Shown here: positions 60,012 to 64,000 of the stretch, in pieces
How positions within the stretch are numbered: the stretch's first letter is position 1
Layout: each line of letters opens with the position of its first letter
Source: Desmospora activa DSM 45169
GTDB lineage: Bacteria > Bacillota > Bacilli > Thermoactinomycetales > DSM-45169
Direction of reading: 5' to 3'
DNA: 64,000 nucleotides
NCBI RefSeq assembly: GCF_003046315.1
Contig: NZ_PZZP01000001.1
Coordinates: 558,001 to 622,000 of the forward strand
Made by a program: the position numbers and the translations under genes
Notes under the pieces: generated by a model
What the model was told of the DNA's origin: nothing
Database searches by the model: none
Seen by the model: the letters and a program-made list of their open reading frames with translations, nothing else

Positions 60012-61433
60012 TTATTGTGTTTGCGATTTTATTTCTGTCTCTTCCTCCCAGCATTCCACGTTTTTTAAACCGGAGATGCTGTTTTTGGTGAAGACTGGGT
60101 CTTTTCCTTCTTTGCGTTGACGGGTATAGTCCTGGAGAGCAGCGAATGCAATTTTGCCCAAAAGGGCGATGGCGATCAGGTTGGGCAAGGTCATCAAGGC
60201 CATAAATAGATCGCCCATTTCCCATACAATCTCTAGATCTTGCGTTGCTCCAAACAACAGAAAGGCGAAAAAGATAACTTGGTAGAGGCGGAGCCAAAGG
60301 GGGTTTGCCCGCATAAATTCGATGTTGGTCTCTCCGTAGTAGTAGTTGCCCAACAACGAGCTGAATGCAAACAGAAAAATCATGATCGCTACAAAACCGG
60401 GTGCCCACGAGCCGATGGCGTTGGCAAGAGAAGCTTGGGTTAACTCAATCCCCTTTAAGCCGGAATCCCAATCGCCTGCGAACAGAACGATAAAAGCTGT
60501 AGCGCTGCAAATCAGTAAGGTGTCCGTAAAAACACCCAAAGCCTGAATCAGGCCCTGTTTGACCGGATGACTGACATTGGCGGTGGCGGCAGCGTTGGGG
60601 GCGCTTCCCATTCCTGCTTCATTGGAGAATAGACCACGCCGAATCCCTTCCATCAGGGCGGCACCCAGCCCACCGCCAACAGCGGCTTCTAAACCGAATG
60701 CACTTTTAAAGATTAAGAGGAATACCGCAGGAATCATTTGAAAGTGAGTGGCGATGATGTACAGCGCGACCAGGATATAAACAATGGCCATGGCGGGTAC
60801 GATCGCTTGGGCTACCTGTGCAATCCGCTTCACTCCACCAAAGATGATAATCGCCATCAATGCCGCGATGATGAGTCCGATCCAGAGACGATCGATTCCA
60901 AAGGCATTTTGAAAAGCGAGGGTGATCGTGTTGGCCTGAACGGAGTTAAAGATAAATCCAAAACACAAGATCAGCAAGACGGAAAAGAGCAAGCCCATCC
61001 AGCGCGCTCCCAAGGCCTTTTCCATGTAATAGGACGGACCGCCGCGAAAGGTGCTACCGTCGCGCACCTTATAAATTTGGGCTAAGGTGCTTTCCACAAA
61101 TGCGGAGGCGGCTCCGATCAAGGCGATTAACCACATCCAGAAAACGGCGCCGGGACCACCGGTGGCAATAGCGAGAGCAACACCGGCAAGATTGCCAGTT
61201 CCTACTCGCGATGCGGTGCTAATGCAAAAGGCTTGAAAGGATGAGATCCCTTTGCGGCCAGGAGTTGATTTTACTCCTTCCCCCAGCATGCGAATCATTT
61301 CTTTTAGCATCCGAAACTGGACGAAGCCGGAGCGAATGGTAAAGTATAGGCCCAACCCCAACAGGGACGCAATCAATACATAGGTCCATAAAATATCGTT
61401 ACCAGTGGATACAATCAGTTCTAACCACTTCAA
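60012..61433 (-). CDS. Sodium:alanine/glycine symporter, AGCS family
   Basis: The 473-residue carrier has about ten membrane segments and the AGCS signature region GTGNLAGVALAIATGGPGAVFWMWLIALIGAASAFVES, followed by GGPSYYMEKALG and LFSNEAGMGSAPNAAATANVSHPVKQGLIQALGVFTDT. It imports alanine or glycine with Na+. The start is TTG 61433 with AAAGAGGTG upstream; no closer ATG fits the N-terminal membrane segment. No T-box or glycine riboswitch was seen in the short leader. Confidence 0.92.
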   Translation of the reverse strand: MKWLELIVSTGNDILWTYVLIASLLGLGLYFTIRSGFVQFRMLKEMIRMLGEGVKSTPGRKGISSFQAFCISTASRVGTGNLAGVALAIATGGPGAVFWMWLIALIGAASAFVESTLAQIYKVRDGSTFRGGPSYYMEKALGARWMGLLFSVLLILCFGFIFNSVQANTITLAFQNAFGIDRLWIGLIIAALMAIIIFGGVKRIAQVAQAIVPAMAIVYILVALYIIATHFQMIPAVFLLIFKSAFGLEAAVGGGLGAALMEGIRRGLFSNEAGMGSAPNAAATANVSHPVKQGLIQALGVFTDTLLICSATAFIVLFAGDWDSGLKGIELTQASLANAIGSWAPGFVAIMIFLFAFSSLLGNYYYGETNIEFMRANPLWLRLYQVIFFAFLLFGATQDLEIVWEMGDLFMALMTLPNLIAIALLGKIAFAALQDYTRQRKEGKDPVFTKNSISGLKNVECWEEETEIKSQTQ

Positions 61434-61622
61434 ATTTTCTCAACACCTCTTTTAATACGTCATTTTTCCTAACATGTATACTAAAAACCCTATCATACAT
61501 CGCTGTAGATATCCAATCGATAGAAGGAGTTGACAGAAAGCAAGAAAAATGAGGGGTCTCTCGTGCTCCCCTCTTGCTGTTTGTGAAAATATGAATCAGA
61601 CAAGTCGCAAAGGGGTGGCCCG

Positions 61623-62043
61623 ATGGAAGAGTGGAATTTTCTGGGGCGAAGTGTGTTGCCGTATGAGGTGGAGCGAACCATACGCAATCAATTTCCTAGA
61701 ACGGGTTGAAGCACGTCTTTACCGCAACGGTTTCGATACCAAGGCGATTGGGTGTATCTGTTTTTACGTTCGGAAGCGCCTCGGCAAGTGGCGATTCGAC
61801 GGGATGGCAGGGTGCTCTCTGCAGAAGACACGAAAAGAGTATCAATGGAGCTGGACCTGGCCTAAAAATTAGTCTTGGCTGGAAATTGCTCGAAATCGCT
61901 GGCGGCTGACCGGAGAGCAACTTTTTTATATTAATGAGGCGTTTGGTAATGAGGTGCGCCAATTCTTTTATGATCGTGCTCAGGATTTTGAAAAAAAATA
62001 TCCCGATGATCCCCATGCTATAAAGGTTAACAATGATCAATAA
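61623..62043 (+). pseudogene. Broken gene for an unknown ~140-residue protein
   Basis: ATG 61623 opens MEEWNFLGRSVLPYEVERTIRNQFPRTG, which stops at TGA 61707-61709. The same frame continues with protein-like sequence, QRFRYQGDWVYLFLRSEAPRQVAIRRDGRVLSAEDTKRVSMELDLA. A +1 shift near 61865 is then needed to reach WLEIARNRWRLTGEQLFYINEAFGNEVRQFFYDRAQDFEKKYPDDP and a stop at 62041. One nonsense and one frameshift change disable it. I do not recognise the family. It was probably cotranscribed with the pentapeptide gene 12 bp downstream. Confidence 0.65.
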
Positions 62044-62055
62044 AGGAGTGAGAGG

Positions 62056-62664
62056 GTGACACCAGAAATCGAACGTGAGTGGGTAGAGGAAAGCTTCGAG
62101 GAAACGGATTGGGCCAATCGGGAGTTTGTTGGCTGTCGTTTTATCGGTTGCCGTTTTCAGGGGGCGGATTGGCGTGAAACGGTTACCCAAAGATGCGTCT
62201 TTGATCGTTGTGATTTCCGCTATGCCAAGTTAAACGGTTCTCAGCACAGGGGGTCGGCCTTTCTCAACTGTCGTTTTTCCTTTGCCAATTTGTATGTGAC
62301 ACGATGGGTGGATTGTAAAATGACCGGTTCCACCTTTGAAGAGGCCAACCTGACGGGAATCGCCCTTTCCGGTGGCGATTGGTCTTATACCCTGCTGCGC
62401 CATCACTCGTTTAAAGGGTGCGATCTACAGGAGGTGTCCTTTCAAGATGCCGACCTGTATCAATGCGATCTGCGCGATGCCGATTTGCGAAACGCCAACT
62501 TGACGCATGCTTTGCTAAACGGCGCTCAACTAAAGGGGGCGGACCTGCGTGGAGCGGAGTTGGAAGGGACGGATCTCGTCCATTTGAATCTAGCGGACGT
62601 ACGGATCGATATGTTTCAGGCAATCCTATTTGCGCGGGCACATGGATTGAAAGTAGACGTGTAA
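62056..62664 (+). CDS. Pentapeptide-repeat protein
   Basis: A 202-residue protein built almost entirely of A(D/N)LXX-type pentapeptides, from CRFIGCRFQGADW and CDFRYAKLNGS through ADLYQCDLRDADLRNANLTHALLNGAQLKGADLRGAELEGTDL. It would fold as a right-handed quadrilateral beta helix. Some members protect DNA gyrase by mimicking DNA; function here is unknown. GTG 62056 follows GGAGTGAGA. It may be in an operon with the upstream pseudogene. Confidence 0.9.
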   Translation: MTPEIEREWVEESFEETDWANREFVGCRFIGCRFQGADWRETVTQRCVFDRCDFRYAKLNGSQHRGSAFLNCRFSFANLYVTRWVDCKMTGSTFEEANLTGIALSGGDWSYTLLRHHSFKGCDLQEVSFQDADLYQCDLRDADLRNANLTHALLNGAQLKGADLRGAELEGTDLVHLNLADVRIDMFQAILFARAHGLKVDV

Positions 62665-62826
62665 ACGGGTCAATCTTAAAGAAAAAATCATGTTTTCCCC
62701 GCCATTCCATCCTTTATAATGAAATTTGACGGAATCTGTCGAACGTTCCATACCGGATTGGATACATAATAACGGAACGATAGCGGATCCGTTTTTTACA
62801 ACTAGAGACATCATGGGGAGGATGGA

Positions 62827-63654
62827 ATGAACGGAGCTTTTCCTTCGGGTTGGACATGGGGATGGTTTTTGATTTTGGTGTTGGGATGTTTGGCGATTTT
62901 TCCGTTAACCTTCAATGCGTTGGTGCAAGGGCAAGAAAATGGAGAAAGCAGTGATGAAGCGCCGGTGGTGGATGATGAAGATCTGCCGTTGTCGGCTCAG
63001 ATCGCATCCCAGCAGTGGGAAAAAGTTTCGCGGGAAGCAGTCGATGCCGAATCGGTATCGCCGCTGTATAAACGGGTGGCGCTAACGTTTGACGATGGCC
63101 CGGATGGCCGATATACGGTGGAGATTTTAGATATTTTGAGGAGAGAAGGTGTACCGGCCACTTTTTTTGTTGTGGGCCATATGGTTCGGGGTTATCCAGG
63201 TATCGTCAAGCGAATGGATGAGGAGGGACATGTGGTGGCCAATCACTCGTGGAGCCATCCCATCCTGACTCAAATGAATGAAAAAAAGATCAAAAAGGAA
63301 CTAACCGCCACCAATCGCGCCGTGGAACAAGCGATCGGCAAGGAGATGTTGCTGATGCGTCCCCCCTACGGCGCAATTCGTGGAAAAGAGGAGATCGTGA
63401 AAAATGGCGGCTGGGAAATTGTGATGTGGGATGTAGACCCCATGGATTGGAAACGGGAGAAGACGGCGCAAGAGATTCGTTTCTCCGTAACCGGTGGAGT
63501 GAAGCCGGACAGCATTGTGCTACTTCATTCTGCCGGTGGTGATCGGGAGGCGACGGTACGGGCGCTTCCTGGTATTATCCGGGATCTGCACCGAGCAGGG
63601 TATCGCTTTGTAACGGTGGATGAGATATTGGGTGAGTCTCCCTACAAAAACTGA
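62827..63654 (+). CDS. Polysaccharide deacetylase (NodB domain), membrane-anchored or secreted
   Basis: The 275-residue protein has an N-terminal membrane/signal segment (residues 10-33), then an acidic linker. The NodB catalytic domain has TFDDGP (metal and base Asp), NHSWSHP (H-S-x2-H metal triad), RPPYGAIR, a WDVDPMDW motif and IVLLHSAGG. Members remove N-acetyl groups from peptidoglycan or related glycans outside the cell; spore-cortex or chitooligosaccharide roles exist in the family. ATG 62827 follows GGGGAGGATGGA. The 160 bp upstream show no gene. Confidence 0.92.
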   Translation: MNGAFPSGWTWGWFLILVLGCLAIFPLTFNALVQGQENGESSDEAPVVDDEDLPLSAQIASQQWEKVSREAVDAESVSPLYKRVALTFDDGPDGRYTVEILDILRREGVPATFFVVGHMVRGYPGIVKRMDEEGHVVANHSWSHPILTQMNEKKIKKELTATNRAVEQAIGKEMLLMRPPYGAIRGKEEIVKNGGWEIVMWDVDPMDWKREKTAQEIRFSVTGGVKPDSIVLLHSAGGDREATVRALPGIIRDLHRAGYRFVTVDEILGESPYKN

Positions 63655-63665
63655 CAAAAGACTGG

Positions 63666-63700
63666 AAAAATCAGCTGTTTGCATAGACGGCTGATTTTTT
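63666..63700 (+). terminator. Terminator after the deacetylase gene
   Basis: The perfect 10-bp stem AAAAATCAGC/GCTGATTTTT has a 14-nt loop and T run. Confidence 0.85.
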
Positions 63701-63861
63701 CAATGCTACATTGTATTTGGGAGATCGATCGTTCAATTTCATCGCAAAAGATAACAGAAATTTCATAGAGACTATCGACGACCCGCAGGGTGTGGTCAGA
63801 GATTTTCCGCTTAATGTGCGGCAGATATAATCTTTTCGGCTGGATGGGTAAGGAGGGTGTG

Positions 63862-64000
63862 ATGGAGATGAAACAGATCGGCTTATGGGCAATGGTATTG
63901 TTGTTGGCGGGGATCGGGAGTTTATCCGGTTGCAGTTCTAATGTCGGCGGTAACAGCGGTGTACTTCAACTTACGGTAGATGCGGATCCGCCTACATTGG
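63862..64000 (+). CDS. N-terminus of a lipoprotein, cut by the window edge
   Basis: The frame opens with ATG 63862 after AAGGAGGG (ATG 63868 is also possible) and runs to the window end. It gives MEMKQIGLWAMVLLLAGIGSLSGC, a lipoprotein signal with lipobox LSGC, followed by SSNVGGNSGVLQLTVDADPPTL. The DADPPTL stretch resembles the mature start of peptide-binding ABC transporter proteins, but too little is present to assign a family. Confidence 0.65.
   Translation, partial: MEMKQIGLWAMVLLLAGIGSLSGCSSNVGGNSGVLQLTVDADPPTL

Overview
The window looks like chromosome from a spore-forming, Gram-positive Firmicute. The evidence is strong GGAGG-type ribosome binding sites, many TTG/GTG starts, the sporulation-linked pair prkA-yhbH, a barnase/barstar pair, Rap/Phr-style peptide signalling, a B. 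subtilis-like glucarate/galactarate operon and lipoproteins with a classical lipobox. The mix of genes would suit the Thermoactinomycetaceae, but this is inference. No rRNA, tRNA or CRISPR array was seen.

Layout. 0-10.5 kb is ordinary core sequence: the end of an amidase-domain protein, trmL, barnase and barstar, an amidase-domain lipoprotein, a TIGR01777 epimerase-like protein with a YndJ-like membrane protein, a phosphoesterase, purU, prkA and yhbH. 10.5-29 kb is an accessory block starting immediately after yhbH. It opens with a group IIC intron 5' fragment and an IS5-type transposase remnant. These are followed by an AT-rich, one-directional thiopeptide-type RiPP cluster: precursor, YcaO cyclodehydratase, LanB-type glutamylating dehydratase, two SpaB_C-like proteins and an ABC exporter. 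Then come a GNAT protein, an Rrf2 regulator, a methyltransferase, a thioredoxin-reductase-like flavoprotein, two DJ-1/PfpI proteins around a DUF2306 protein, and a two-component system. A decayed copy of the yhbH 3' end and its hairpin lies at about 28.94-29.04 kb. A hairpin identical over 40 bp to the one at the end of yhbH lies just after the RiPP cluster.

29-40 kb holds an HNH protein, an ArsR-type regulator divergent from a flavin-reductase-like gene, a NarL-type two-component system, and a five-gene nickel/peptide-type ABC importer preceded by a near-consensus Zur box. 39.7-48.5 kb is an aldarate catabolic region: a FadR-type regulator, kdgD, a 2-oxoglutarate semialdehyde dehydrogenase, a UxuA-like protein, gudP, gudD and garD. 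A shared promoter/operator motif sits before both the regulator and the operon, and two near-consensus CcpA cre sites are visible.

48.5-64 kb is mostly core: an M20 dipeptidase, uppP, a squalene/phytoene-synthase-like protein, truncated hemoglobin, fructokinase and manA. It also contains an RRNPP-type HTH-TPR regulator overlapping a 59-residue secreted peptide gene. That gene ends in three tandem heptapeptide repeats and was found by reading the minus strand. A NERD-domain helicase, an acetyltransferase, an AGCS symporter, a pseudogene, a pentapeptide-repeat protein, a polysaccharide deacetylase and a truncated lipoprotein follow. The most novel items are the thiopeptide-type cluster, with a single-cysteine Pro/aromatic core, and the triple-repeat signalling peptide cassette.
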